Source: Carboxylicivirga sp.
GTDB lineage: Bacteria > Bacteroidota > Bacteroidia > Bacteroidales > Marinilabiliaceae
Assembly (NCBI GenBank): GCA_025210475.1
Contig: JAOARW010000056.1
Coordinates: forward strand, 28,159-92,158
DNA length: 64,000 nucleotides
Direction of reading: 5' to 3'
Below, in pieces: positions 1 to 8,660 of this stretch. Below the pieces are notes generated by a model that did not search any database, was not told where the DNA came from, and saw only the letters and a list, made by a program, of their open reading frames with translations. Each line of letters begins with the position of its first letter. Position 1 is the stretch's first letter. The position numbers were made by a program, and so were the translations under genes.

Positions 1-281
1 TGGAAACCTTTGCCAACCTGCATTCGCCTTCGTATTATGCACAATTATTGAGTATACACCCGAATCATTTAAACGCTGTAGTTAAATCCATCACTGGTAA
101 AACGGCCCTTAATCACATCCATAATCACATTCTTAAGCTAGCTAAATCGGAGTTGATTCAAACCAATAGTAGCATTAAGGAAATTGCCTATACCCTGCAT
201 TTTGAATCGCCCAATAATTTTAGTGCTTTCTTTAAAAAACATACAGGTTTAACACCACTTGGTTATCGTAACCAAAAATAA
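1..281 (+). CDS. AraC-family transcriptional regulator, C-terminal part (truncated by window edge)
   Basis: The reading frame is open from the first bases (frame beginning at position 3) and runs to the stop at 281, so this is the C-terminal ~92 residues of a longer protein. The visible part is a typical AraC double helix-turn-helix DNA-binding domain: a first helix pair around NAVVKSITGKT and the conserved second HTH with IKEIAYTLHFESPNNFSAFFKKHTGLTP followed closely by a YR terminus. AraC proteins bind promoter half-sites and respond to a ligand or partner through an N-terminal domain, which lies outside the window. An internal TTG at 48 could be mistaken for a start, but conserved sequence extends upstream of it. 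Which genes it controls cannot be seen. Confidence 0.9.
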   Translation, partial: ETFANLHSPSYYAQLLSIHPNHLNAVVKSITGKTALNHIHNHILKLAKSELIQTNSSIKEIAYTLHFESPNNFSAFFKKHTGLTPLGYRNQK

Positions 282-323
282 AAAGGCAGTTGATACGATC
301 AACTGCCCAGTGCTCTTTTAATC

Positions 324-1151
324 TTACAACTCAAGAATTTCTCCATCGGCTGGAATTACAATTTGCACACCTGCCTTTTCTGCTTCATTTTTCAAAGCTT
401 CACGCGTTACTGTGCAATGATCCAATGCTTCCATGTGTACAGCAATAACTTTGGCATTAGGTGCAAGCTTAGCTACCTGAACAGTTGCATCAGCATCCAT
501 TAATATGGTATGAGTACCCATAAACTTAGCACCGCCAGAGTTGGTAATGATGATATCGGGTTGATAAGTGGCAATGGTATTTCGAATATCATCGTCTAAC
601 AAACAGTCTCCAACAATGTAAATACTTGGGTAATTCTTTGCCTGAAGAATATAACCGGAAACTGTTCCTAAGGTCTCAAACAACTCATCAGGACCATGTT
701 TGCCGTTGGTACGAATAATAGAAATTCCATCGTACATTTCTTTATCATTTATGAGGCTGACGTTTTTAAATGGCATTTGACTTAAAGGTTCTTTATCTGC
801 AATTTGTGCAAAAAACGGTATGTCCTTTGGCAAAGCCTCCACAGCTGCAGGATCCAAATGATCGGGGTGCACATGGGTTAACAATACGGCATCAACTCCA
901 TTAACTACCTCATCAACAGATACAGGCATATCAATTGTTGGATTTAAGTTTTTATCCGGCACCACAAATGACATAAAACTCTGCTTGGGCGATAACATCG
1001 GATCAAGCAATAATGTCTTACCACCATAGTTCAACTTAAGTGTTGCGTTTCTGATTAACTGAATGTTTACCTTTTCCATGTCGTTTTGTTTATGCGTTGT
1101 ACAATTGCTTAAAGCAATTATTGTAACAATCGCGAATACTACTTTCTTCAT
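324..1151 (-). CDS. MBL-fold metallo-hydrolase, predicted lipoprotein
   Basis: 275-aa protein of the metallo-beta-lactamase fold, UlaG/RNase Z-like branch. The metal-binding signature is visible as THVHPDHLDP (HxHxDH) near residue 95; a later GD motif (IVGDCLLDD) and an AVHMEALDHC segment supply the other expected ligands. The N-terminus (MKKVVFAIVTIIALSNC) is a short signal peptide ending in a lipobox-like LSNC, so the enzyme is probably lipid-anchored on the periplasmic side; UlaG itself is cytoplasmic. The substrate is unknown. The gene is convergent with the upstream AraC fragment and is followed, in its own direction of transcription, only by the convergent stop at 281. It and the AraC gene at 1217-2089 are both leftward, 65 bp apart, so co-transcription is possible. 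Confidence 0.8.
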   Translation of the reverse strand: MKKVVFAIVTIIALSNCTTHKQNDMEKVNIQLIRNATLKLNYGGKTLLLDPMLSPKQSFMSFVVPDKNLNPTIDMPVSVDEVVNGVDAVLLTHVHPDHLDPAAVEALPKDIPFFAQIADKEPLSQMPFKNVSLINDKEMYDGISIIRTNGKHGPDELFETLGTVSGYILQAKNYPSIYIVGDCLLDDDIRNTIATYQPDIIITNSGGAKFMGTHTILMDADATVQVAKLAPNAKVIAVHMEALDHCTVTREALKNEAEKAGVQIVIPADGEILEL

Positions 1152-1216
1152 TGTTAACTATTGTTTACAATGCAAAATTCAGTATATCAGCCTATAATTA
1201 AGCTACCATCTTCTGG

Positions 1217-2089
1217 TTATAAACTACCATTTTGATAATTGATTCTGTAATCGGATGGTGTTATGCCCATTTGCATTTTGAAGAAACGGGAAAAATGATT
1301 GGATTCTGAGAAACTAAAATCTTGCGATAACTGATCGATGCTCTTGTTCGAATAAATCAGTTCCATCTTAATTTCATGAATCAAACGCGACTTAAGAAAT
1401 TCTGATGTAGTTTGATTGAATTGCTTTTTTACCACCTTATTGAGAGTAATTCGACTCACCTTCATCATATCGGCATAATCGTCCACACGTTGTTTGCTTC
1501 GAATATTAGTTTCTGCCAGTTTACGAAACTGGAAAGCCAGGTTTTCTGTCATATCCGATACTGAAATTTCATACTCACCTGCATAAGTTCGGTTGAGTTT
1601 TGCCAGCAGGTAATAAAGTATGGAACGAATCAGATGTACGCTATCGCTTTGAGGCTTTACTAATTCACTCTTAATTTCCTGCAATTGACTGGCAAATTGC
1701 AGCTTTGCTTCCATATCTATTTGCAGCAACAAGGGAAACTCTGTTTGATAAAAGTAGAGCAAACGATAGGTGAAATATTGATCGGAGAAAAAGGCATTTA
1801 AAAAATCCTCCTGAAAAACTAAAAAGGTGGCTTCCAAACTAGCCGGATCTGTATCCCATTTATACTTCTGATTTTGAGAAATAAACAGCACCTGATTATC
1901 TCTAAGGTCAATGGATTGGTCATTTAATAACAAACTCCCATCACCTCGATGCACAAAAACAATTTGAAAGAAATCAGCAGTTTGCAGATCACAGGAAAAA
2001 GGTTCATGATTTGAAGCATCAACATTAATAACATTCAATAGAAAATCAACTCCGCAAAGCGTTTTATTAAATTTTATATGCTTCATCAT
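1217..2089 (-). CDS. AraC-family transcriptional regulator
   Basis: 290-aa full-length AraC regulator. The N-terminal ~170 residues look like an AraC_binding cupin (segments such as FFQIVFVHRGDGSLLLND and LRDNQVLFISQNQKYKW are typical beta strands), and the last ~100 residues form the double HTH ending in SQDFSFSESNHFSRFFKMQMGITPSDYR, a very typical second AraC helix-turn-helix. It starts at tandem ATGs (2089 or 2086). It is divergent from the SDR gene at 2276, with a 186-bp shared intergenic region that contains CAAATATA at 2107-2114, i.e. a TATATTTG -7 element on the minus strand. That arrangement makes the SDR and the NTF2/hydrolase cluster beyond it the likely targets; this is inference from position only. 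Confidence 0.88.
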   Translation of the reverse strand: MMKHIKFNKTLCGVDFLLNVINVDASNHEPFSCDLQTADFFQIVFVHRGDGSLLLNDQSIDLRDNQVLFISQNQKYKWDTDPASLEATFLVFQEDFLNAFFSDQYFTYRLLYFYQTEFPLLLQIDMEAKLQFASQLQEIKSELVKPQSDSVHLIRSILYYLLAKLNRTYAGEYEISVSDMTENLAFQFRKLAETNIRSKQRVDDYADMMKVSRITLNKVVKKQFNQTTSEFLKSRLIHEIKMELIYSNKSIDQLSQDFSFSESNHFSRFFKMQMGITPSDYRINYQNGSL

Positions 2090-2275
2090 TTATGTTTTTG
2101 ATCTAACAAATATAACTGCTTCCGTTGGTTCAATGGGCCTGAAATACGTATTCTTTGAAATTCATACTAATTGCTTTGAAATGCTAAATCCCATCTATTT
2201 CCAGCCTTGTAATTTTGCATTGTAGAGTGTTAATGACAATTATTTAATTGTATATACAAACGAAAACAAAATATA

Positions 2276-3109
2276 ATGGAACAACAAGTTTGGTTTATTA
2301 CAGGGGCTTCTTCTGGTTTTGGTAAAGAAATAGCAAGGTATGGCATTCAACAAGGCCATAAGGTAGTCGTTACTGCCAGGCGAATGGAGATTCTGAAAGC
2401 GATTAAGGAGGAAGCTCCGGAGCAGGTTTTACCAGTTCAGATGAATGTAACCGATGGACTACAAGTTGAACGCGCTGTTGAAGAAGCTATAAGGAGTTTT
2501 GGAAAGGTTGATGTGCTTTATAATAATGCTGGTTTTGGCATGGTAGGCGCATTGGAAGAAACTTCAGAAGAAGACTTAAGGGCTCAGTTCGAAACTAATT
2601 TTTTTGGTGCAGTAAAAGTCATTCAGGCATTCTTGCCGTATTTCCGCAGCCAAAGAAGTGGAGCCATTGTTAACATTAGCAGCAGTGTTGGTCAGTTCTC
2701 AATGCCTGGTTTTGGTCCTTATTCAGCCTCTAAATTTGCCTTAGAAGGTATTTCTGAAGCATTGGCCGGCGAAATGGCATCTTATGGAGTTAAAGTATTA
2801 ATTGCCGAACCGGGGGCATTCCATACTGGCTTTGCCGGTAGTGCCTTTAAACATACAGCCGCCATGGACGCATACAAAGAAACAGTAGGTGGTGTGAGAG
2901 AATTTGTTAATAATGCAGCAGAACAAGGCTTGGGAAGTAATCCGGCTAAGTTGCCGGCCGCTATCTATAAAGCACTTCAAGCCGATGAAATGCCTTTGAG
3001 GCTGCAATTGGGCGGAGATGCCATAGATGCTATCCGAACTCACTCAACAAAATTACTGGATGATATGCTAAAATGGGAAGAAGTATCCAGGGATGTCAAT
3101 TTTGACTAA
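2276..3109 (+). CDS. SDR-family oxidoreductase
   Basis: 277-aa classical short-chain dehydrogenase/reductase. Visible motifs in order: the Rossmann glycine motif GASSGFG near residue 10, a VTARR segment after beta-2 suggesting NADP(H) preference, the structural NNAG at about residue 84, the catalytic Ser in ISSSVG and the catalytic YSASK tetrad (Tyr/Lys) near residues 150-155, followed by the AEPGAFHTGF segment. The 277-residue length and the C-terminal extension fit the group often annotated as oxidoreductase/retinol dehydrogenase-like. Substrate unknown. It is divergent from the AraC regulator at 1217-2089 and precedes the NTF2-fold protein cluster, suggesting a common regulon. Confidence 0.88.
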   Translation: MEQQVWFITGASSGFGKEIARYGIQQGHKVVVTARRMEILKAIKEEAPEQVLPVQMNVTDGLQVERAVEEAIRSFGKVDVLYNNAGFGMVGALEETSEEDLRAQFETNFFGAVKVIQAFLPYFRSQRSGAIVNISSSVGQFSMPGFGPYSASKFALEGISEALAGEMASYGVKVLIAEPGAFHTGFAGSAFKHTAAMDAYKETVGGVREFVNNAAEQGLGSNPAKLPAAIYKALQADEMPLRLQLGGDAIDAIRTHSTKLLDDMLKWEEVSRDVNFD

Positions 3110-3286
3110 GCTAAACTATACACCCCATCAAGAAAGGAAGAAATTTATCACATTATTATAAATCAATCACAAAGGGAAACTTGATTGAACACGCATTCAA
3201 ACGGGGAGACTTGATTGGGTTTGACTACACAAAGAACGATTAATTAACCTGTTTGTAATGTGTGCCCTTTGAAAAAACTATTAGTT

Positions 3287-3721
3287 ATGAAAAGCTATTT
3301 ATGGATTTTATTAGCTGTATTGTTTATGTCCTGTTCAGGCGATAATGATGAGCTTATTCCGGAAGAGGAGACTGAGATTGAAACGACTGAAGAAAATGAG
3401 GAAGAAAACATTCCAACAGCAATTTTAGCTTACCAAACTGGTGCCAACAGTAAAAATATTAACACTTATATGGCAGCTTTTGGTGATGAAATAACAATTC
3501 TGGACGTGAGTCGTGAGATATCAGGACGCGACAATGTGCGAGCCTGGGCTTTAAGGGAAGTAATCCCCAGTGGACAAACTTTTAAACATCGCCGAATTCT
3601 GGAGCAAAGTGAAGGCTATGCAAAAACGGAAGTTAATTGGTTAAGCTGGGTGGCGCATTACCATTACTGGTGGGATGAAGATGGAAAAATAACGCGCATG
3701 TCCCTACAATATGCCAATTAA
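3287..3721 (+). CDS. NTF2/SnoaL-fold lipoprotein (cluster member 1)
   Basis: About 144 aa from the ATG at 3287; a start at 3260 would add nine residues that break up the signal peptide, so 3287 is preferred. The N-terminus is a lipoprotein signal peptide with lipobox LFMSC, followed by a very acidic linker (EEETEIETTEENEEE). The remainder resembles a small NTF2-like (SnoaL/DUF4440) alpha+beta cone fold: a helix with YMAAFGDEITILDVS, an interior GRDNVRAWALREVIP segment, and closing strands. NTF2-fold proteins act as small ligand-binding proteins, isomerases or cyclases; no catalytic assignment is possible here. The signal peptide and acidic linker closely resemble those of the next gene, indicating recent duplication. 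Confidence 0.65.
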   Translation: MKSYLWILLAVLFMSCSGDNDELIPEEETEIETTEENEEENIPTAILAYQTGANSKNINTYMAAFGDEITILDVSREISGRDNVRAWALREVIPSGQTFKHRRILEQSEGYAKTEVNWLSWVAHYHYWWDEDGKITRMSLQYAN

Positions 3722-3784
3722 GCAATCGTAAACTACAATATACCTGAATAATAAACAGGATTACATAAACAAAAACAAAAAGCT

Positions 3785-4219
3785 ATGAAACGATACATAT
3801 GGATTTTATCCGCCATTCTATTTATGTCATGTGCAGGTGTTAATGATGAGATAGAAACAGATGAAGAAACTGAAATAGAAATTAATGAAGATCAGGATAA
3901 TATGGATAAAGGAGTAAAAATATACTTCGATGCAGTTGAAAAGGCTGATTTAGATGCCTCGACCGGTGGATTTTCCAGTAACATCAATGTAAATATTGCC
4001 GGAATGGTTTTTAATGGAACTGATGAAGTTCGCCGCTTTATTCAAAGAGATGTTATTGGTGGCACTTACACCATTCAGAAAGTATTTAATGAGGGAAAGG
4101 AACAGGTTGTGCATTGTTTATTTCAGCCTAAAGGATGGAGCAATCCCGAGCCTCCTATTGAATACCGTTTTACTTCTGAAAATGACAAAGTTGTCAAATG
4201 GACAGGTAAATATCGCTAA
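3785..4219 (+). CDS. NTF2/SnoaL-fold lipoprotein (cluster member 2)
   Basis: 144-aa predicted lipoprotein. The N-terminus (MKRYIWILSAILFMSC) and the acidic linker (DEETEIEINEDQD) match the preceding gene almost residue for residue, while the C-terminal NTF2-like domains have diverged (segments VKIYFDAVEKADLDA, FNGTDEVRRFIQRDVIGG). This looks like a tandem duplication in which export signals were kept and the ligand-binding body changed. Frame and length are consistent with an intact gene. No enzymatic residue can be assigned from sequence. Confidence 0.65.
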   Translation: MKRYIWILSAILFMSCAGVNDEIETDEETEIEINEDQDNMDKGVKIYFDAVEKADLDASTGGFSSNINVNIAGMVFNGTDEVRRFIQRDVIGGTYTIQKVFNEGKEQVVHCLFQPKGWSNPEPPIEYRFTSENDKVVKWTGKYR

Positions 4220-4330
4220 TTGTTACAAGCCCTTTAACTGCAATTCAGATCTCATAATTAGCACAAATCACTCAGACCAGCACAAATAACAATACACATT
4301 AAATAAATCAAGACAAACAAATTAGATCAA

Positions 4331-4690
4331 ATGGAAAGAAAATATAAGCATTTAGATAAATTATCAGAAGCACTAGATAACAAGCAATTAAACAAAGTGC
4401 TGGAATTTTTAACAGACGATTGTATCCTAAAGGCTGGTAACGGCGAGCCAGTTATGGGTAAGGATAACATTGCCAATACTTTTGAAAGCTTTTTTCCGGC
4501 CGTTAAATCAATCGCACATGATGTAAAAGATATCTTCGAATCAGGTAATTCATTGGTACACCGGGGAACCGTTACTTACACGCGTTTGGATGGTTCACAA
4601 TTAACCGTTCCATTCTGTGATGTATTTAAAATGGAAGGAACACTCATTAGTGAGTATTATATCTACATCGATTGGTCGGAATTGTTTTAA
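4331..4690 (+). CDS. NTF2/SnoaL-fold protein, cytoplasmic (cluster member 3)
   Basis: 119-aa protein without signal peptide, the most canonical SnoaL/NTF2-like member of the cluster: N-terminal helix (LDKLSEALDNKQLNKVLEFLTDDCILKAGN), a GKDNIANTFESFFPAVKSIAHDV helical pair, then the antiparallel strands LVHRGTVTYTRLDGSQLTVPFCDVFKMEG. Proteins of this size and fold include ketosteroid isomerase-like enzymes and polyketide cyclases, but the active-site Asp/Tyr pattern cannot be confirmed by eye. Being cytoplasmic, unlike its four neighbours, it may work with the SDR enzymes of the cluster. That link is inference. Confidence 0.75.
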   Translation: MERKYKHLDKLSEALDNKQLNKVLEFLTDDCILKAGNGEPVMGKDNIANTFESFFPAVKSIAHDVKDIFESGNSLVHRGTVTYTRLDGSQLTVPFCDVFKMEGTLISEYYIYIDWSELF

Positions 4691-4825
4691 CAAACAAGCT
4701 CTTATTCTCAAACAAGAATCATTAAACAACAACTTCTTTGAAATTTATACTTCTTGCTTTGAAATGGAAAAGCAATTAGGTAAAGATCTACTTAAATTTG
4801 TAATGTAATTAAAAACCAATGAGAT

Positions 4826-5326
4826 ATGAGAACATTAGCAATCGCACTTTTTAGCATTATTTCATTAAGTATAAATGCACAGCATATGGAAAACATCAAC
4901 CAAGTAGTATCGGAATTATTCGTCGCAACAGATGAGCGCGATTGGGATAAAGTAGAAGCAATTTTTGCCGATGAAGTAGAGCTTGACTACTCAAGCATGA
5001 ACGGCAATCCGGCTGTGGTTTTATCGCCGAAGCAAATTACGGATGCATGGAAAACCCTTTTACCAGGATTTACCACAACACACCATCAACTGGGTAATTT
5101 TATTACAACGGTAAATGGCTCAAAAGCCGATGTTTATTGCTACGGAACAGCTACTCATTATCTGGAGCATGAGGAAGGAAACATATGGACCGTGGTAGGT
5201 TCATACAACATTGAACTAATAAAAGATGGTAACACATGGCATATTAGTAAAATGAAGCTTAACTACAAGTATCAGGATGGTAATACAAAGTTACCAGGTG
5301 TTGCCATGGAAAATGTAAAAAAATAA
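4826..5326 (+). CDS. NTF2/SnoaL-fold secreted protein (cluster member 4)
   Basis: 166-aa protein with a cleavable signal peptide (MRTLAIALFSIISLSINAQ, SPase I-like INAQ site). The mature part is SnoaL-like: VVSELFVATDERDWDKVEAIFADEVELDYS, then a PKQITDAWKTLLPGFTTTHHQLGN helix-turn, then strands ending with GSYNIELIKDGNTWHISKMKL, the usual closing motif of SnoaL_4/DUF4440 proteins. It is 4 bp upstream of the next gene, so translational coupling is likely. Predicted periplasmic; substrate unknown. Confidence 0.78.
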   Translation: MRTLAIALFSIISLSINAQHMENINQVVSELFVATDERDWDKVEAIFADEVELDYSSMNGNPAVVLSPKQITDAWKTLLPGFTTTHHQLGNFITTVNGSKADVYCYGTATHYLEHEEGNIWTVVGSYNIELIKDGNTWHISKMKLNYKYQDGNTKLPGVAMENVKK

Positions 5327-5330
5327 AGCC

Positions 5331-5864
5331 ATGAGAAAAGTATTATCAGTTTTAGCGGTAGCATTGGTTGCGCTGACGGCTTGTCACACAGAATACAAAA
5401 AAGAAGTTGAAACCTTGAAAAAAGAACTTTCAATGAAAAGTCAGATAGCAGAGCAGAACAAAAACAATACCCTCGCTTTTTTTAAGGCATTAGAGGCTGA
5501 GAATGTTGAATCCATCGTTGAATTATTCGATGATAATGCCAAACATATCAACCCATATAACGCAGGCATTTTCCCTGCCGGTGCCGAGGGTAAAGACGGC
5601 ATTCGAGCCTATTGGACCCCGGTTTTTCCAAATTTTGACGGAATGACATTCGACATCCAGGAAATATACGCCATGGAAGATCCAAATATGGTTTTCGTTA
5701 AATACAAGGGCGACATTAAGCTTAAGAACAATGCCGGAGTTTACAGTAATGATTATTACTCAACATTTAAATTTAACAAAGAAGGAAAAATAACCGAGTA
5801 TGTCGAAATCTTCAATCCTATTACTGCTGCCAAAGGTTTCGGATTAATCGATAAAATTAAATAG
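5331..5864 (+). CDS. NTF2/SnoaL-fold lipoprotein (cluster member 5)
   Basis: 177-aa predicted lipoprotein (lipobox ALTAC near residue 18) followed by a short coiled-coil-like linker (KKEVETLKKELSMKSQIAEQ) and a SnoaL-like domain: NNTLAFFKALEAENVESIVELFDDNAKHINPYN, then EGKDGIRAYWTPVFPNFDGMTFDIQEIYAMEDPNMVFVKYKGD. The sequence is close to bacterial ester-cyclase/SnoaL proteins. The gene is 4 bp after the previous NTF2 gene and 2 bp before the alpha/beta hydrolase, so genes 4826-6820 are very probably one operon. Confidence 0.78.
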   Translation: MRKVLSVLAVALVALTACHTEYKKEVETLKKELSMKSQIAEQNKNNTLAFFKALEAENVESIVELFDDNAKHINPYNAGIFPAGAEGKDGIRAYWTPVFPNFDGMTFDIQEIYAMEDPNMVFVKYKGDIKLKNNAGVYSNDYYSTFKFNKEGKITEYVEIFNPITAAKGFGLIDKIK

Positions 5865-5866
5865 TC

Positions 5867-6820
5867 ATGAGAAAATTATTAGTTGCCATAGCTATGTTGG
5901 TAAGTATATCAGTGATAGCTCAAAAAAACAAAACAATGGAAAAAGTTAATTTTAAAAGTAACGGTGTTAAACTGACAGGTGAAATATTTTATCCTGAAAA
6001 TTATAATAAAAGTGAGAAATATCCTGCCATTATAGTAACAGGAGCATGGACAACGGTTAAAGAACAAATGCCAACACTTTATGCCAAGGAACTGTCTAAA
6101 AAAGGATTTATCACATTGGTGTTTGACTTTAGTGGCTGGGGCGAATCAAAAGGAGATGAGCGTTATTTAGAAGACCCTGAGCGCAAAACAGCCGACATTG
6201 TTGCAGCAGCAGAGTATATGAAATCCCGCTCTGATGTGGCGCCAAAACAATTGGGTGGACTAGGTGTATGTGCCAGTTCGGGCTACATGGTTAAAGCGTA
6301 TGCTGAAAATGCGCTTAACTCAGTGGCTCTGGTAGCACCATGGTTACATAATGAGGCCATTGCAACACCTGTTTACGGAGGAGAGGAATCGGTTAAGAAC
6401 CTGATTGCAATGGGTGATAAGGCTCAGAAAGAATACGAAGCCACAGGAAAACTACAGGTCATTACTGCAGCCAGTACTTCCGATGAAAATTCACTGATGT
6501 ATCAGGCACCCTATTATACCGAAGAAGATCGTGGTTTAATTGCAGCTTACGACAATAAATTCAATGTTGCTTCCTGGAGACCATGGCTAACTTTTGATGC
6601 CATTCAGTATGCCGATAAAATCCCTGGAAAAGTATTATTTGTAGAATCAGAATCAATGGCATTGCCTCAGGGAAGTACCGCTTTTAAAGCAATTGCAGGT
6701 GATATGGTTGAGTCAGTTAACTTACCCGAAGTAACTCAGTTTGACTTTTATGACCAGGCAGAGCCTGTTGAGAAATCAGTAAACAGCGTAGCTGAATTTA
6801 TGACTAGGGAATTGAAGTAA
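5867..6820 (+). CDS. Exported alpha/beta hydrolase, DLH/YcjY-like (paralogue A)
   Basis: 317-aa alpha/beta hydrolase with an N-terminal signal peptide (MRKLLVAIAMLVSISVIAQ). The oxyanion region and cap follow the YcjY/dienelactone-hydrolase-like layout: PAIIVTGAWTTVKEQMPTLYA, FVFDFSGWGES-like strand 4, and the nucleophile elbow at GLGVCASSGY near residue 135. The elbow carries Cys in the GxCxS position, as in dienelactone hydrolase (GxCxGG), not the usual Ser. The C-terminal segment where relatives have a catalytic His (H-x-D-x-YD) reads QFDFYDQ, so the expected His appears to be replaced by Gln. It is coupled to the NTF2 genes upstream and followed by a strong terminator at 6842. Either a degenerate enzyme or one with a changed mechanism. 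Confidence 0.8.
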   Translation: MRKLLVAIAMLVSISVIAQKNKTMEKVNFKSNGVKLTGEIFYPENYNKSEKYPAIIVTGAWTTVKEQMPTLYAKELSKKGFITLVFDFSGWGESKGDERYLEDPERKTADIVAAAEYMKSRSDVAPKQLGGLGVCASSGYMVKAYAENALNSVALVAPWLHNEAIATPVYGGEESVKNLIAMGDKAQKEYEATGKLQVITAASTSDENSLMYQAPYYTEEDRGLIAAYDNKFNVASWRPWLTFDAIQYADKIPGKVLFVESESMALPQGSTAFKAIAGDMVESVNLPEVTQFDFYDQAEPVEKSVNSVAEFMTRELK

Positions 6821-6841
6821 ATCTTTAGTAAAACTATAAAG

Positions 6842-6881
6842 CTGCCCACCAAAAAGATTCTTCTTAAAGGTGGGCAGTTTT
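6842..6881 (+). terminator. Rho-independent terminator after the NTF2/hydrolase operon
   Basis: A 9-bp GC-rich stem, CTGCCCACC (6842-6850) with GGTGGGCAG (6869-6877), extended by an inner AAGA/TCTT pairing and followed by TTTTAA. It separates the two hydrolase paralogues. Confidence 0.85.
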
Positions 6882-6916
6882 AATAATCAACGAGTAAAAC
6901 CTCTAAAACACAAGGA

Positions 6917-7828
6917 ATGGTGGAGACAATAAATTTTAAAAGTGAAGGATTAAAGCTTGTTGGTAACCTATATTACCCGGATAACTATAAAAAAGGCGAA
7001 ACATATCCAACAATCGTTGTATCGGGAAGCTGGACCACTGTTAAAGAACAAATGGCCGGATTATATGCGGAACGTTTTGCCAAACAGGGTTTTGTTACGC
7101 TGGCTTTTGACTTTAGAAATTACGGTGAAAGTGAAGGAGAACCGCGCTTCTGGGAAAATCCAGGCATGAAAGTAGAAGACATCAAAAATGCCTTGACTTA
7201 CCTGGAAACGTTACCAGAGGTGGATAATGCCAAAATAGGCTCTTTCGCAGTGTGTGCCGGATCAATGTATACTTTAATGGCAGCTGCCGAAGATAATAGA
7301 ATCAAAGCAGTGGCGACAGCCGCATCGTGGTTGCAAGATGCCGAAGCTGTAAAGTTATTCTATGGAGGAGCCGAAGGTGTTAACGAAAAAATTGCCGCTG
7401 CCCGCAAAGCTAAAGAAGCCTTTGCAAAAGACGGAGTGGTGGAATACATCGAAACCATTTCAACATCAAATCCTGATGCCGCTATGTATGGGCCTTATGA
7501 TTATTATCTAAACCCCGAACGTGGAGGTATTAAAGAATGGAGTAAGGATAAATTTGCCGTCATGAGTTGGGAAGATTGGCTAACTTTAGATCCAATGCCA
7601 TTTGCTGACAAACTAAATGCGGCAACATTAATGATCCATTCCCACGGATGCGTATTGCCACAATATACCAAGAACTTCTTTGAGAAAATTGCAACGGATG
7701 ACAAACAACTGGAATGGGTAGAAACTGAGCTGGATTCTCCAATGCAACAATTCAATTTCTACGATCAGGAGGCAGAGGTGAGCCTGGCAGTTGAATTAGC
7801 TACGCAGTGGTTTAAGGCAAAGTTATAA
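6917..7828 (+). CDS. Cytoplasmic alpha/beta hydrolase (paralogue B)
   Basis: 303-aa paralogue of the hydrolase at 5867-6820 but lacking the signal peptide: it starts directly with VETINFKSEGLKLVGNLYYP. The shared motif PTIVVSGSWTTVKEQMAGLYAERFA and FDFRNYGESEGEPRFWENPG align throughout. The nucleophile elbow is IGSFAVCAGSMYT, again Cys in the nucleophile position, and the C-terminus reads QQFNFYDQ, again lacking the family's His before the YD. That both copies share these substitutions argues for a real subfamily rather than decay of one copy. It has its own transcription start region after the 6842 terminator. Substrate unknown. Confidence 0.8.
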   Translation: MVETINFKSEGLKLVGNLYYPDNYKKGETYPTIVVSGSWTTVKEQMAGLYAERFAKQGFVTLAFDFRNYGESEGEPRFWENPGMKVEDIKNALTYLETLPEVDNAKIGSFAVCAGSMYTLMAAAEDNRIKAVATAASWLQDAEAVKLFYGGAEGVNEKIAAARKAKEAFAKDGVVEYIETISTSNPDAAMYGPYDYYLNPERGGIKEWSKDKFAVMSWEDWLTLDPMPFADKLNAATLMIHSHGCVLPQYTKNFFEKIATDDKQLEWVETELDSPMQQFNFYDQEAEVSLAVELATQWFKAKL

Positions 7829-7892
7829 ATCGGGGTCGATTTATCGATGAGATTAACATTGAGAGAATCCTCATATTAATTAAATACACACC

Positions 7893-8591
7893 ATGGAACA
7901 ACGCATTGTATTGGTTACCGGATCCAACAGAGGTATAGGATTGGCTACCGTAAAAGAATTACTGATTAAGGGTTATAAAGTTATTTTAACGGCCCGAAAA
8001 GCGGCAGATGGATTACGCGCCCAATCCAAACTTCAGGAGTTTGGCGATGTTTATTTCCACACCTTAGATGTGGCTGATCCGGATAGCGTGGAGCAAATTA
8101 AAGCCTATGTTGAGAAAGAGTTTGGTCGACTGGATATACTTATCAACAATGCGGGTATTAATTACGACAGCTGGCACACCGCCTCAAATGCTGATTTGAA
8201 TGAGGTAGAAGAAACCTTCCGAACCAATTTAATAGGAGCCTGGCGAATGGCTCAAACATTTTTGCCAATGATGGTAAAGCAGAAATATGGTCGTATTGTG
8301 AACGTTTCAAGTGGTGCCGGCTCTTTTAACGAGATGGGAGGAGGAACGCCGGGTTACAGCATCTCCAAAGCTTCATTAAACGCACTTACCATTAAACTGG
8401 CTGTCGATGTTAAAGGCAAAAACATACTGGTTAATGCCGTTTGCCCCGGTTGGGTAAGAACCGATATGGGAGGTTTGGCTGCACCTCGTAGTCCGAAAAA
8501 AGGGGCAGAGACAATTATTTGGGCCGCCGAATTACCGGATAAAAGTTTTACGGGTAAATTCTTCCGCGATATGAAAGAGATTCATTGGTAA
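7893..8591 (+). CDS. SDR-family oxidoreductase
   Basis: 232-aa classical SDR. Motifs: TGSNRGIG near residue 8, TARKA after beta-2 (NADPH-type), NNAGIN near residue 87, catalytic Ser in VSSGAG, and YSISK (Tyr/Lys) near residue 153, followed by NAVCPGWVRTDMGG, the canonical PGxVxTDM segment of the carbonyl reductase-like branch. It belongs to the same rightward gene group as the hydrolases (65 bp after paralogue B). Substrate unknown. Confidence 0.88.
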   Translation: MEQRIVLVTGSNRGIGLATVKELLIKGYKVILTARKAADGLRAQSKLQEFGDVYFHTLDVADPDSVEQIKAYVEKEFGRLDILINNAGINYDSWHTASNADLNEVEETFRTNLIGAWRMAQTFLPMMVKQKYGRIVNVSSGAGSFNEMGGGTPGYSISKASLNALTIKLAVDVKGKNILVNAVCPGWVRTDMGGLAAPRSPKKGAETIIWAAELPDKSFTGKFFRDMKEIHW

Positions 8592-8660
8592 TATTCAGCT
8601 TATACCTAAAAAGGCTTTCTTTTATTTTTATTGCAGTAAATTGCACAGAAAAGTAAACGA

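Noticed and set aside
4617..4808. 63-aa frame overlapping the third NTF2 gene
   Set aside because: It shares most of its start with the NTF2 gene in another phase and has no conserved features; likely a shadow frame.
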